Part shown: positions 33,042-41,070 of the stretch, piece by piece | Numbering within the stretch: the stretch's first letter is position 1 | Layout of the letters: the number at the start of each line of letters is the position of its first letter | From: Paenibacillus abyssi | Lineage (GTDB): Bacteria; Bacillota; Bacilli; Paenibacillales; Paenibacillaceae | Length of the DNA: 64,000 nt | Direction: 5' to 3' | Assembly: GCF_014640295.1 (NCBI RefSeq) | Contig: NZ_BMGR01000004.1 | Coordinates: 346,565-410,564, forward strand | Translations under genes and position numbers: made by a program | The notes under the pieces: generated by a model | What the model saw: only the letters and a program-made list of their open reading frames with translations | What the model was told of the DNA's origin: nothing | The model's database searches: none

Positions 33042-33875
33042 TTATAGCTTGTAAAATTTTATAGCCGTTTCACCAAGGATTGCATTGATCTCTTCTGTTG
33101 ATCTCCCTTCTAATGCCTTGTTTGTCTCTGTCCAGACTTTTAAATAATCACCAGCCAGATTAGCTACTGGCCAGTCACTACCAAACATTAATCTGTCAGC
33201 ACCGAAGCAACGAATGGCTTCTTCTATATATGGCTGGAAATCGGCTGCTGTCCAGTTTTCAGGGTCTGCTGTGGTATTTAAGCCTGAAATTTTTGCATAC
33301 ACATTCGTATAACTGGCTGCTATTCGCATTCGCTCGGCCCATGGATCAAAAATTTTGTCTTTAATGGGTGGTTTAGCAAGATGATCAACGACTATTTTTA
33401 AATTCGGTACCCTTTCAACTAACGTAGATACATGGTTGATATGATTCGGGAAAATAGCTACTAAATCAAAGGTTAAATCATAGGATGCTAATACTTGTAA
33501 TCCTTCTATGACTACATCCTTTACAATCCAATCCGGATCGTCATACATGTGTATCAAATGTCGAACACCCTTGAAATAAGGATTTTTAGAAAATTCTTCT
33601 AACTTCGCATTTGCTTCACCGGGTTTATCTAATGGAACCCAGCCAACTACACCTGCAACCCATTCCTTTTTACTGGCCGTTTCAAGCATATAAACGGTAT
33701 CAGCATAGGAATCATCTGCCTGAACAATCACGGTTTTATCAATACCAGCTTTTTTTAACAATGGCTCGAGTTCATTTGCTTCTATATTTCGAAAAATGGC
33801 TTCTTCATTTTTCGTCGGCCATGAGTAATTTAACCAATCAAAGTTCCAAAAATGCTGATGTGAATCAATTTTCAT
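33042..33875 (-). CDS. Amidohydrolase family 2 protein (COG3618, sugar-lactonase-like)
   Basis: From the ATG at 33875 (GGTGGGGATGGA upstream; a GTG 18 bases earlier is possible) the protein has 277 residues. It begins with the metal motif IDSHQHFW (His6, His8). Later come IHMYDDPDW, DHLAKPP and the metal Asp in MFGSDWPVAN. COG3618 members include L-fucono-1,5-lactonase and L-rhamnono-lactonase of oxidative deoxy-sugar pathways. The gene is the last of the operon with SDR, FAH-family and CoA-transferase genes, so a sugar-lactone or lactone-like acid is the likely substrate. An apionolactone is a possible alternative, by context only. Confidence 0.83.
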   Translation of the reverse strand: MKIDSHQHFWNFDWLNYSWPTKNEEAIFRNIEANELEPLLKKAGIDKTVIVQADDSYADTVYMLETASKKEWVAGVVGWVPLDKPGEANAKLEEFSKNPYFKGVRHLIHMYDDPDWIVKDVVIEGLQVLASYDLTFDLVAIFPNHINHVSTLVERVPNLKIVVDHLAKPPIKDKIFDPWAERMRIAASYTNVYAKISGLNTTADPENWTAADFQPYIEEAIRCFGADRLMFGSDWPVANLAGDYLKVWTETNKALEGRSTEEINAILGETAIKFYKL

Positions 33876-33897
33876 TCCATCCCCACCCTTCACCCTT

Positions 33898-35049
33898 TTA
33901 TTTCCTCGCTTTTTTAGCTTGTATATTTAATTGTTGAATCAGGTCTTTTCGATCCGTTCTACCTTCCATCAAGAAATCCCGTATCATCGTTCCTGCTTTC
34001 TCCTGAAACTCGATATATCCATCAAATCGTGGTCTCATTGATCCATAATCAAGGGTCTGAAGTGTATTTCTAAAAAAATCGTTCGTCGCAAAATTTACTT
34101 CTTCGTTACGCCACGCAGATCGATGGCCCGGCTGTCCTCCATTTTGAAAAAAAGTAGTAGATTGAAACTCTCCATCAGCAGTCATTTTTAGATAATCAAT
34201 AACAATATTAATATGTACACATTGAGCAGAGATTGCTAGACCGACTCCGCCAATCATACTGCCAGTCGGTAGATCCTCATCGAAAGGAATATTTCCAAAA
34301 TGAATACCATTCGAAGCGAATCCATTTTGAGCATAGTTAGAATATCCATACATTAGTGGGACATATGCAATTTCATTTGTATTCGCCATATGCTCAGACA
34401 TTATAATAGGATCACTATTTAATGATTGCGGATGTAACACCGGAAGTATTTCCTGCAAAATATTAATTGCTTGTTCTCCAGCCTCAATGTTTAAATCTGT
34501 TTCATCGCTCCAAAACTCCTGTTTACTAATTTGCGAGCACAGTGTAAAGAAGCTTGCAAACGCGTGAACAGGAACAAGAGGTAATCCAATATAGACTCCC
34601 TTAGGAAGCTCCTTTATCAGAGACTGAACTTCACTCCAGTTTTTAGGAACAGATAGAATTGAGGCTGAAAGCAAATCCTTACGATATGCACTTACTTGTG
34701 CTGCTGCGTCCACAGCTAATGCCCACTGTTCCCCTTCCCATTCGTAACTTGAATAGCTTAGACCTACACTATTTTTTTTCTGATCTTCTAAAAAATCTTC
34801 GGAAAGATAGTTTGATAGTGGAAGTAAGAGCTTTTGTTTAACTGCAGTTCCAATATGTGGGTGGTCAATCATAATCAAATCATATTCTTTCGCTAAGAGA
34901 TCTAATGGATACCGTTCGAAATCCTGAAGTGAGCGTGCATCCCAGTCAATCTGTACATTTGGATGTATCTTCTTAAATGCTTCGTTAGCTGCTAATAGCG
35001 GCTTTATTCCTCTATCATGCTTCCATGTCATTCCCCGTAAATGCAGCAT
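33898..35049 (-). CDS. Solute-binding-protein homologue lacking a signal peptide
   Basis: The 383-residue protein has the fold of COG1653-type sugar-binding proteins. The start is clear (ATG at 35049 with GGAGGG five bases upstream) and gives MLHLRGMTWKHDRGIKPL, with no hydrophobic leader and no lipobox. Conserved runs include IDWDARSLQDFERYPLDLLA, YDLIMIDHPHIG and GGVGLAISAQC. Homologues that I recall share the leaderless start and sit beside CaiB/BaiF CoA-transferases, as here. If it is cytoplasmic it cannot serve an ABC importer directly. It may bind or process an acid or CoA-linked intermediate. No permease adjoins it, and the function is unknown. Confidence 0.75.
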   Translation of the reverse strand: MLHLRGMTWKHDRGIKPLLAANEAFKKIHPNVQIDWDARSLQDFERYPLDLLAKEYDLIMIDHPHIGTAVKQKLLLPLSNYLSEDFLEDQKKNSVGLSYSSYEWEGEQWALAVDAAAQVSAYRKDLLSASILSVPKNWSEVQSLIKELPKGVYIGLPLVPVHAFASFFTLCSQISKQEFWSDETDLNIEAGEQAINILQEILPVLHPQSLNSDPIIMSEHMANTNEIAYVPLMYGYSNYAQNGFASNGIHFGNIPFDEDLPTGSMIGGVGLAISAQCVHINIVIDYLKMTADGEFQSTTFFQNGGQPGHRSAWRNEEVNFATNDFFRNTLQTLDYGSMRPRFDGYIEFQEKAGTMIRDFLMEGRTDRKDLIQQLNIQAKKARK

Positions 35050-35091
35050 CCTATCCCTCCGTTTTTTACTATAGTTTTATAGATTGTGTTC

Positions 35092-35116
35092 AAAAAAGGG
35101 CAAGAACCGCCCTTAA
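35092..35116 (-). terminator. Small terminator after the Gfo/Idh remnant
   Basis: AAGGGC and GCCCTT form a short GC stem followed on the minus strand by six T's. It lies between the oxidoreductase remnant and the binding-protein homologue, so it may split this operon. Confidence 0.6.
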
Positions 35117-35135
35117 TCATTTTATTTAGTTTAAT

Positions 35136-35523
35136 TTAAAGTCCAATTTCGCTAAGCTTTACTAAACGTTTTTCTTTCATTGAAAGGTAAGCAGCAGGAT
35201 ACTGAGAACCATTAGTTCCCTTGATTATTCCATCCGTTCCTTCAAATCGAAACTTTGCATACCAATCATCTTCTGTTGCCCAATTGTTATGGTTATCATG
35301 GACTAATGCACGAATTTCTCCAGCGAATACCATATATATGATGACTTGCCCGAATACTTGGAGCCCATCTCATCTGTTGATTAACTGCAGCTTTTACCCC
35401 AGCTTTTTCACAAATAGTAGCAATCGTTTTTGCTTCATTCCTCTTTTTTTATTTTTAGGCAACTTCGGTTTATACTGCAAATCCAAGATCTCAGACAAAG
35501 TGGTCACGCCTCCCTCCTCTTAG
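35136..35523 (-). pseudogene. Decayed Gfo/Idh/MocA-family oxidoreductase
   Basis: Minus-strand pieces in different frames match the middle and C-terminal parts of Gfo/Idh/MocA dehydrogenases: ICEKAGVKAAVNQQMRWAPS (about 35,340-35,420), then GEIRALVHDNHNNW and FEGTDGIIKGTNGSQYPAA (35,333-35,136). The Rossmann N-terminus is missing, and at least one frameshift separates the parts. Family members oxidise sugars or cyclitols with NAD(P), and D-apiose dehydrogenase (ApsD) belongs here. The relic could therefore be the lost first step of the acid-sugar pathway, but substrate cannot be told. Confidence 0.75.
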
Positions 35524-35527
35524 TCAT

Positions 35528-36649
35528 TTAAAAATTAAATTCTCTTCTAATACTTTCATTGTGTTCCCCAACCTTCGGAGATCCAATGGAAGAAAGAAAC
35601 CTTTCACCGTCAATCCGAATTGGACAGCGTAAAGTTGTTAGCTTCGTTCCATTTGAACGATATACATTCTGAACCATTTCAAGAATTTGAAAGCCTTCAT
35701 GTTCAATCAATTGCTTCCAGTTGAATACTTCTGCACAAGAAATCCCTTCACGTTCTAAAATATTAATCAAATCATTAGAAGACTTTTGAACAAAATGTCC
35801 CTGTAAGATTTGCTTAATTTGATCCTTGAAGTCTACCCAACTTGTCCGTTCTTCAAATGTCATTAACTTCGGGCAATTCATGATCTTCCCTAGTTTTGGT
35901 ACAGATTCAGCCTCTAATGCGATAAACCCATCTTTTGTTTCATAAATCCCCTTCGGTGCGGGAGCTAATACATAGTTCTTTTTATAATCTTGAAGTACAT
36001 TCCTGAAAATTTCTTGCATCAAGTCTAATGTCGATTCTAATAAACTCACTTCTACTTTTGCACCTTTACCAGTTATGGTCCCCCGAACTAAACTAGCTAA
36101 AATTCCTTCAGCTAAGTGAGCTCCTGTTATCATGTCAGCAATCGCTAATCCATATGGGGTTGGTTTCTTTCGATCACTAGTAATCGACCACGGAATACCA
36201 GTAAACGATTGTACTAATAAATCCTGTCCTGGCTTTTCAATTAACGGTCCATCACTACCATATCCGCTAATCGAGCCATAAATGATGTTAGGATTTAATT
36301 TTTTTACTTCTTCATAACTAAAACCTAACTTTTCGATTACCCCTGGTCGATAATTTTGAATGACCACATCTGCTTTTTTCACCAATTCAGCGACTGCATG
36401 ATAGTCATCTTCATTTTTTAAATTAGCGGAGAAACTCTCTTTATTTCTATTGATCGAATGAAATAATGTACTATCCCCATCTAGTTCAAGGTTAGATATA
36501 TATAAGCTTCTGCATATATCTCCACTATCATTCTTTTCTATTTTTATGACACGAGCTCCTAAGTCAGCAAGCCTTAGCCCCGCATATGGTCCTGAAAGAA
36601 ATTGACTAAAATCAAGAACAATCATCCCTTGTAAAGGCTTCTTACTCAT
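35528..36649 (-). CDS. CaiB/BaiF family CoA-transferase, copy A
   Basis: A family III CoA-transferase of about 373 residues. The N-terminal Rossmann part has [28 protein letters not shown] and RNKESFSANL. The catalytic Asp is in KPGQDLLVQ (about residue 143). The interlocked C-terminal part has PIRIDGERF. Family enzymes move CoA between organic acids without ATP. It is 41 bases downstream of a MaoC hydratase, and a paralogue lies on the other side. Start at ATG 36649 is preferred, and an in-frame GTG at 36658 lacks a good ribosome site. The substrate acid is unknown. Confidence 0.9.
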   Translation of the reverse strand: MSKKPLQGMIVLDFSQFLSGPYAGLRLADLGARVIKIEKNDSGDICRSLYISNLELDGDSTLFHSINRNKESFSANLKNEDDYHAVAELVKKADVVIQNYRPGVIEKLGFSYEEVKKLNPNIIYGSISGYGSDGPLIEKPGQDLLVQSFTGIPWSITSDRKKPTPYGLAIADMITGAHLAEGILASLVRGTITGKGAKVEVSLLESTLDLMQEIFRNVLQDYKKNYVLAPAPKGIYETKDGFIALEAESVPKLGKIMNCPKLMTFEERTSWVDFKDQIKQILQGHFVQKSSNDLINILEREGISCAEVFNWKQLIEHEGFQILEMVQNVYRSNGTKLTTLRCPIRIDGERFLSSIGSPKVGEHNESIRREFNF

Positions 36650-36690
36650 ATCATTCACTCGCAGTCTAAATTTTTTTAAAAAAATTATAC

Positions 36691-37134
36691 TTAACTACTT
36701 TTCTTATTTGCTAGTAACAGATGTTCACACACTAATACGATTTCATTTATTTGATTAAATACTTCTACTTGTTCTACAACAAAGCCATATTCAGGCTTCT
36801 TAGGATGGTCTCGCTTTTCTTTTAATGTTACCTTTGCATAAATCGTGTCACCAATAAAAACTGGTCTAATAAAACGCAAACGATCGTAACCATATGATAT
36901 TGCTTCTGGATTAATCTCTCCTGCAGTCATGCCAATTCCAACGCTAAAAATCAATGTTCCATGTGCAATTCTCTCTTTAAAAGGCTGAGTCTTGCACCAC
37001 TCTTTATCCATATGATGAGGATAAAAGTCCCCTGTTTGGCCAGCATGCATGACAACATCCGCTTCCGTAATTGTTCGACCAGTTGACACACGCTCAGTCC
37101 CTATTTCATACTCTTCAAAAAAAATCGACTTCAT
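36691..37134 (-). CDS. MaoC-like (hot-dog) enoyl-CoA hydratase
   Basis: The 147-residue single hot-dog domain has the hydratase-2 signature. [20 protein letters not shown] has the catalytic Asp36 and His41, followed by [10 protein letters not shown]. MaoC-type enzymes add water to, or remove it from, short 2-enoyl-CoA thioesters. Similar small MaoC proteins act on mesaconyl-CoA or itaconyl-CoA beside CaiB CoA-transferases. Its position between two CaiB genes (28- and 41-base gaps) suggests a cycle of acid activation, hydration or dehydration, and CoA recovery. The acid itself is not identified. Confidence 0.88.
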   Translation of the reverse strand: MKSIFFEEYEIGTERVSTGRTITEADVVMHAGQTGDFYPHHMDKEWCKTQPFKERIAHGTLIFSVGIGMTAGEINPEAISYGYDRLRFIRPVFIGDTIYAKVTLKEKRDHPKKPEYGFVVEQVEVFNQINEIVLVCEHLLLANKKSS

Positions 37135-37162
37135 CTGTTCCCCATCCCTTCTTATATGGTTA

Positions 37163-38311
37163 TTACCCTTTTAGATGAAATTCTTTATTCACATGATCTG
37201 TATCCTCTCCTAATACAGGAGCGGCATTTGCTTTAAATAGCCTTTGGCCATTTACACGAATTGGGCACCTTGTTGTTCTTAATGTAGCCCCGTTCTTCCG
37301 CACGACTTCTTGGACCATCTCTAATGCTTTAAACCCTTCATGATTCATTAATGTTTCCATCGTATGAACATCAGCACACCAATAATCAGCTGCTTCTAAA
37401 ACCTGAAGCCATTCCTTTGTTTCCTTTAGCTTCAAGTGGCCTACTAAAATCCTTTTAATTTCATCTCGTTTATCAAACCAGGTTTTTGAGTCTTGGTAGT
37501 TTAATAACTCATCACATTCGAGCAGTTCTCCTAGCTGAATAATGGAACCCATCGCTAGCGCAATAAACCCATCCTTTGTTTCATAGATTCCATAAGGAGC
37601 ACCTAAATAAGCATGACCATTATTAACTTCACTTCGTTCAGGTAGCTTTCCTCCATCATTTAAGTGTGTTGTTAATACCTCGAACTGCAAGTCCAATGCA
37701 GATTCTATTAGACTTACTTCTACAAGACCACCCTCTCCTGTTGTTCCTCTGCGGACAAGTGCAGCCAAAATTCCTTGAACAAGGTTTGCGCTTGTAAACA
37801 TGTCCACCACGGAAAGTCCAAATGGAAGAGGAGGCTGGTCCCTATTGCCATTTAGCCATGGCATACCTGATAACGATTGAACTAGCATGTCCTGCCCTGG
37901 TTTATCCTTCCATGGACCTTCGTTTCCATAACCAGTAACACTACCATATACAAGACGTGGATTTATTTTTTTAACTGAATCATAATCAAGCCCAAGCTTT
38001 GCCATGGTTCCAGGACGAAATCCTTCTATTAATACATCTGCTTTTTCAACTAATTTCATGACAGCCTTTACATCTTCTGGATTTTTTAAATTCGCAGCGT
38101 AGCTTTCTTTATTTCGATTCATGGAGTGAAAAACAGTACTGTCTCCATCGACCACTAAGTTAGATAATGTAAGCTTCCTACTTAGGTCTCCAATTTCAGA
38201 TCGTTCAATCTTTATCACACGTGCCCCTAAATCGGCAAGACGCATCGCTGCAAAAGGTGCAGCTAAAAATTGCCCAAAATCTAGGACAAGTAAACCATCC
38301 AGCAATTTCAC
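37163..38311 (-). CDS. CaiB/BaiF family CoA-transferase, copy B
   Basis: The 382-residue paralogue of copy A shares [27 protein letters not shown] and [10 protein letters not shown], and has the catalytic Asp141 in KPGQDMLVQ. The two copies resemble each other over their whole length and probably arose by duplication. They may form one heteromer or use two different acids. It follows the FAH-family remnant by 34 bases, and its ATG at 38311 has AAGGGGGG upstream. The intact state of both copies and the MaoC gene contrasts with the decay of their upstream neighbours. Confidence 0.9.
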   Translation of the reverse strand: MKLLDGLLVLDFGQFLAAPFAAMRLADLGARVIKIERSEIGDLSRKLTLSNLVVDGDSTVFHSMNRNKESYAANLKNPEDVKAVMKLVEKADVLIEGFRPGTMAKLGLDYDSVKKINPRLVYGSVTGYGNEGPWKDKPGQDMLVQSLSGMPWLNGNRDQPPLPFGLSVVDMFTSANLVQGILAALVRRGTTGEGGLVEVSLIESALDLQFEVLTTHLNDGGKLPERSEVNNGHAYLGAPYGIYETKDGFIALAMGSIIQLGELLECDELLNYQDSKTWFDKRDEIKRILVGHLKLKETKEWLQVLEAADYWCADVHTMETLMNHEGFKALEMVQEVVRKNGATLRTTRCPIRVNGQRLFKANAAPVLGEDTDHVNKEFHLKG

Positions 38312-38345
38312 ATCAGTCCCCCCTTTAAATTTTGTAAACTATTGA

Positions 38346-38694
38346 TTATTCCACTTCTGAGACAAATGTATTTGTTAATTTTCCTAACTTTTCTATCTCA
38401 ACTGTTACTTTATCCCCAGGTGCTAAATAAATTTGTTTTTCCTCTGGGTAGCCTAAAACGACTCCCTCAGGTGTCCCTGTTAAAATAATATCTCCAGGAG
38501 TCAATGTCATGTGTTGAGAAATATAGCTTACAATTTCTGCTACATTAAAAATCATATCGGAAGTGTTAGAATCTTGACGAACTTCTCCATTTACAGTTGT
38601 TTTCAAGGTTTGGATTTCCAATTTCATCTGCTGAAACTAGATATGGTCCAATCGGGCTAAAATCATCACAAGTTTTCCCTAATACCCATTGTCA
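38346..38694 (-). pseudogene. Truncated, frameshifted FAH-family hydrolase
   Basis: The readable end matches the fumarylacetoacetate-hydrolase family C-terminus: [45 protein letters not shown]. Just upstream in another frame is QWVLGKTCDDFSPIGPYL, so there is a frameshift near 38,620. The N-terminal half is deleted, and the residual SDR sequence abuts it directly. Intact relatives include 2,4-diketo-3-deoxy-L-fuconate/rhamnonate hydrolase, which releases pyruvate plus lactate in oxidative fucose or rhamnose breakdown. Confidence 0.82.
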
Positions 38695-39321
38695 TAAACT
38701 TGGATTCGTCCGACGATAGGAACAAAGCTGCTTGAGCGACATCCTCCGGTCTTCCTAAATCCCCGCTTAATTGCCGTGTTTTAAAGTTTTTCGATTGCCT
38801 CTTCAGGATTGTCATAGGATGTCTTTAAATAGTTTTCTACAAATGGAGTAAGAATGGTTCCTTGTAGGAAGGCATTCACTCGAATATTATAAGGAGCATA
38901 ATCTACCTGCATTGATTTTGTTAAAGCTAAAATAGCTCCTTTTGATTTGCATAAGAAGCTCGTTGTGCTAAACCTGTTTCTGCAATACAAGAGGACATAT
39001 TAATAATAGAGCCACTTTTTTGCTCTCATAAGAAAAACTCCACGCACAAAATTCACATTCATTACATTGTCCCAAGCCTCTAGCTCCGTGAAGTTTACCT
39101 ACACCACTTTTCTTTAACGGATGCAGGATTTGTCACATCGCCCTTGATAAAAATAGCTTCTCCATTTGATTTACAAATTTCTTCTCTGTCTTAATCCCGT
39201 TGTCACTATCCAAATCTGTTACAACCACACTTGCTCCTTCTTCTGCAAATTTATGAGCTGTACTTTTTCCAATTCCAGAGGCAGCTCCAGTAATAAGGCA
39301 AACTTTATTCTCCAATCTCAT
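38695..39321 (-). pseudogene. Frameshifted short-chain dehydrogenase (SDR)
   Basis: The start [22 protein letters not shown] is a perfect SDR cofactor site (TGxxxGIG). The frame then breaks near 39,135. Matching pieces recur in other frames: an INMSS-like segment, KGAILALTKSMQVDYAPYNIRVNAFLQGTILTPF (38,960-38,860) and FLSSDESKFMT at the end, where a deletion fuses it to the FAH remnant. The catalytic YxxxK region is degraded. In oxidative L-fucose/L-rhamnose pathways an SDR oxidises the 2-keto-3-deoxy acid just before the FAH-family hydrolase, which matches the gene order here. Confidence 0.85.
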
Positions 39322-39666
39322 TATTTACCACATCCTTATCCTTAAAATGGGTTTTACTTTTAAGCAGTACAATAGCTTGGTAACACCGGCTAAGGAAAAA
39401 TATTCTTCATCATTTCAATTGTAAACGCTTAACCAACGAACTAATATTGATAAAAATTAAGTTTTAACTGTCCATTTTTCATATTGGTTTGTAGTGGGTT
39501 ATCTTCTGAGCTGAGCAATAGATGCGAAAAATAAACCTCCCTACAAGTGTTAGAAAAAGAAAAGGGATAGTTAAATAGCTACCTAATCTGGACCCTATGT
39601 CAAGGACACTTAAAAAAGAGTGATTATGAACAATTAGGGAACCAATAATAGATGATTCCTGTATTG
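39322..39666. other. Intergenic stretch up to the insertion-sequence stack
   Basis: This stretch holds the cre-like box and the likely promoter of the SDR-led operon. It also holds an AT-rich segment with one minus-strand open frame (from 39,742 into this region) that resembles a membrane helix (SYLTIPFLFLTLVG). That frame begins inside the IS1182 remnant and has no recognisable family or ribosome site. I do not call it a gene. Confidence 0.4.
39419..39434. promoter_or_regulatory. Putative cre box before the SDR/CoA-transferase operon
   Basis: TTGTAAACGCTTAACC closely fits the cre consensus WTGNAANCGNWNNCA. It lies about 100 bases upstream of the SDR start, at the expected place for an operon promoter. 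CcpA control is inferred. Confidence 0.55.
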
Positions 39667-40018
39667 AACGAGGCCACTGAAGAACTGGCTTAGGTTCAAG
39701 AGTCAGTATAGTCCAAGTCAAAAACAAGGCACCGTTTCCCATTTATTGGGGCGGATTCCTTCTTTTTTTTTGGTCATTTTTTGTTGTATTTCCCGTTAAT
39801 CTTACTCAGATATCTTCAATATCCGCTTGAGATTAACGGCAAATATGGCCATTGCTCCTTGCAACTGCATACCAAGCAGACCCGAGGATGTAGCAACATC
39901 ATACCCGTGTCCATGTTTGAGTTCGCTGTTCTTTGCTTCAATTTTGTAGCGTTCCTTGGATTTGTCCTTGAAGTACTCTGTTTCTTGGAAGGCCATTTGT
40001 TCCGAATGCTCATCGGAT
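39667..40018 (-). mobile_element. IS1182-family remnant (3' end of transposase and terminal repeat)
   Basis: Minus-strand sequence encodes KSKERYKIEAKNSELKHGHGYD and GLLGMQLQGAMAIFAVNLKRILK. This is the characteristic C-terminus of IS1182-type transposases, ending near 39,802. About 120 bases further on the minus strand comes CTTCAGTGGCCTCGTT (39,667-39,682 in plus coordinates), which I take as the terminal inverted repeat. Everything upstream in the transposase is replaced by IS3-type sequence from about 40,019. An end-like copy of the same terminal sequence is found at 63,937. Confidence 0.75.
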
Positions 40019-40480
40019 TTAATGCTTACGGAGCTTAAGACGTTTCTGTTTCTTGAGAGCGTCAACAGTGTCCGTGGCAATGTCCAATGTGAGCCGATTG
40101 GATGCGTTGTAAGAGAGAACCTCACCTGTTGAGGCGTCCAATATGGTCGACAAATAGCCCATCTCTGAACGACCGTGCGGGAGATAAGTGATGTCGGTAT
40201 GCAATGCCAGACCAGGAATACCCTTTTTAAAATCCCTTTGAAGTCTGTGGGGAGGGTCCTATGCTCCTGCGTAGCCTTGGCCATGGGTGTAGGGGTTGGG
40301 GTTTCAATGTGGGCAGACATCTTGAATTTCTTCATAAGCCTGCGGGTTTTCTTTAGGTTATAAATGACGCCAAACTCGTTTTCAAGAATCATCTTAATGG
40401 AGCGAGAACCCTTCTTGTACTCTCTTCGGTTGAAAGCCTTCTTAATTAATTTTCCTGCTTCGGCATCGGAAAGGGCATAT
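40019..40480 (-). pseudogene. IS3-family orfB (integrase domain), frameshifted and truncated
   Basis: The N-terminal part reads KGSRSIKMILENEFGVIYNLKKTRRLMKK in one frame. It then shifts near 40,240 to the rve integrase frame (HTDITYLPHGR, YLSTILDASTGEVLSY, DIATDTVDALKK), which contains the first catalytic Asp of the DDE set. The remaining two catalytic residues are lost at the junction with the IS1182 remnant. Confidence 0.82.
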
Positions 40481-40481
40481 T

Positions 40482-40955
40482 CTAAGCGCGAATCTGCGGC
40501 GTGGATATAGCTGCAATACCCCGAGTCTTGCTTAGATTCATTCCTTTTGCTACCAGCAACCTTTCTTTCGTGTCTAGCTTTTTTAACAAATCTACTTGAG
40601 ATTCTAGTAACCTGATCCTTGCTTCTTGTTTAGCAATGACTTCATTCTGCGATAACTCCCGTCGTAAAGGACGCCTAGAGGCTTCTTTTCGGGAGTCGGA
40701 TAGCCCGACAATACCCCCTTGGTCGTAGGCTTTCTTCCAACGATCGGCAGACTGTTCTACTCGCTTGATTCCAATTGCAGTAACATCAAACCCGTGAGCT
40801 TCAAAAATTTCTCTTGGGGTTTTGCCTGTCATGTATTGGTCAATAAACTGCTTAAATTCATCTGCGTAAGTTATCGCTTTATCACTAACTTTCGTTATGT
40901 ATCTGTTCTTTGACAGCTTCTCACGTTCTTCTTCCGTAAATCGCTTCTTGCTCAA
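40482..40955 (-). CDS. IS3-family orfA (helix-turn-helix protein)
   Basis: The most likely start is a TTG at 40955 with GGAGGGG six bases upstream, giving 157 residues. An in-frame ATG at 41000 lies too close to the IS end. The sequence LSKKRFTEEEREKLSKNRYITKVSDKAITYADEFKQ and the helix-turn-helix segment, followed by a Leu-rich coiled coil (EARIRLLESQVDLLKKLDTKERLL), matches orfA proteins of IS3-type elements. orfA normally binds the ends and makes a fused transposase with orfB by frameshifting. Here orfB is broken, so the protein is probably non-functional. Confidence 0.8.
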   Translation of the reverse strand: MSKKRFTEEEREKLSKNRYITKVSDKAITYADEFKQFIDQYMTGKTPREIFEAHGFDVTAIGIKRVEQSADRWKKAYDQGGIVGLSDSRKEASRRPLRRELSQNEVIAKQEARIRLLESQVDLLKKLDTKERLLVAKGMNLSKTRGIAAISTPQIRA

Positions 40956-41070
40956 CCTAATCCCCTCCGTTGTTACTTCAGTATACAAAAAGGTACCCAC
41001 AGCCTGAACACTTTTTTTAAAGTGTCCAGTTTATGGGTACCAGTGTAATTTGGGAGAGCCCCTTGTTTGT

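Larger units (their letters stand above)
40019..41042 (-). mobile_element. Truncated IS3-family insertion sequence
   Basis: The left end TGGTACCCATAAACTGGACACT (minus strand, 41,042-41,021) is typical of IS3-family elements of the IS150 kind. It is followed by orfA and a broken orfB. The other end is missing, because orfB runs straight into the IS1182 remnant near 40,019. The element therefore cannot move alone. It sits exactly where base composition changes. Confidence 0.8.

Noticed and set aside
33898..35049. Ordinary extracellular sugar-binding protein with a missed upstream leader
   Set aside because: A strong ribosome site sits directly before the ATG, and the short gap upstream to the terminator at 35,092-35,116 shows no hydrophobic leader or lipobox.
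39479..39742. 87-codon minus-strand frame with a hydrophobic stretch
   Set aside because: It begins inside the IS1182 end region, has no ribosome site and matches no family I recognise.
39802..40392. Single intact 196-residue transposase
   Set aside because: The frame is a chance fusion: its first part is IS3 orfB (partly out of frame) and its end is an IS1182 transposase C-terminus.
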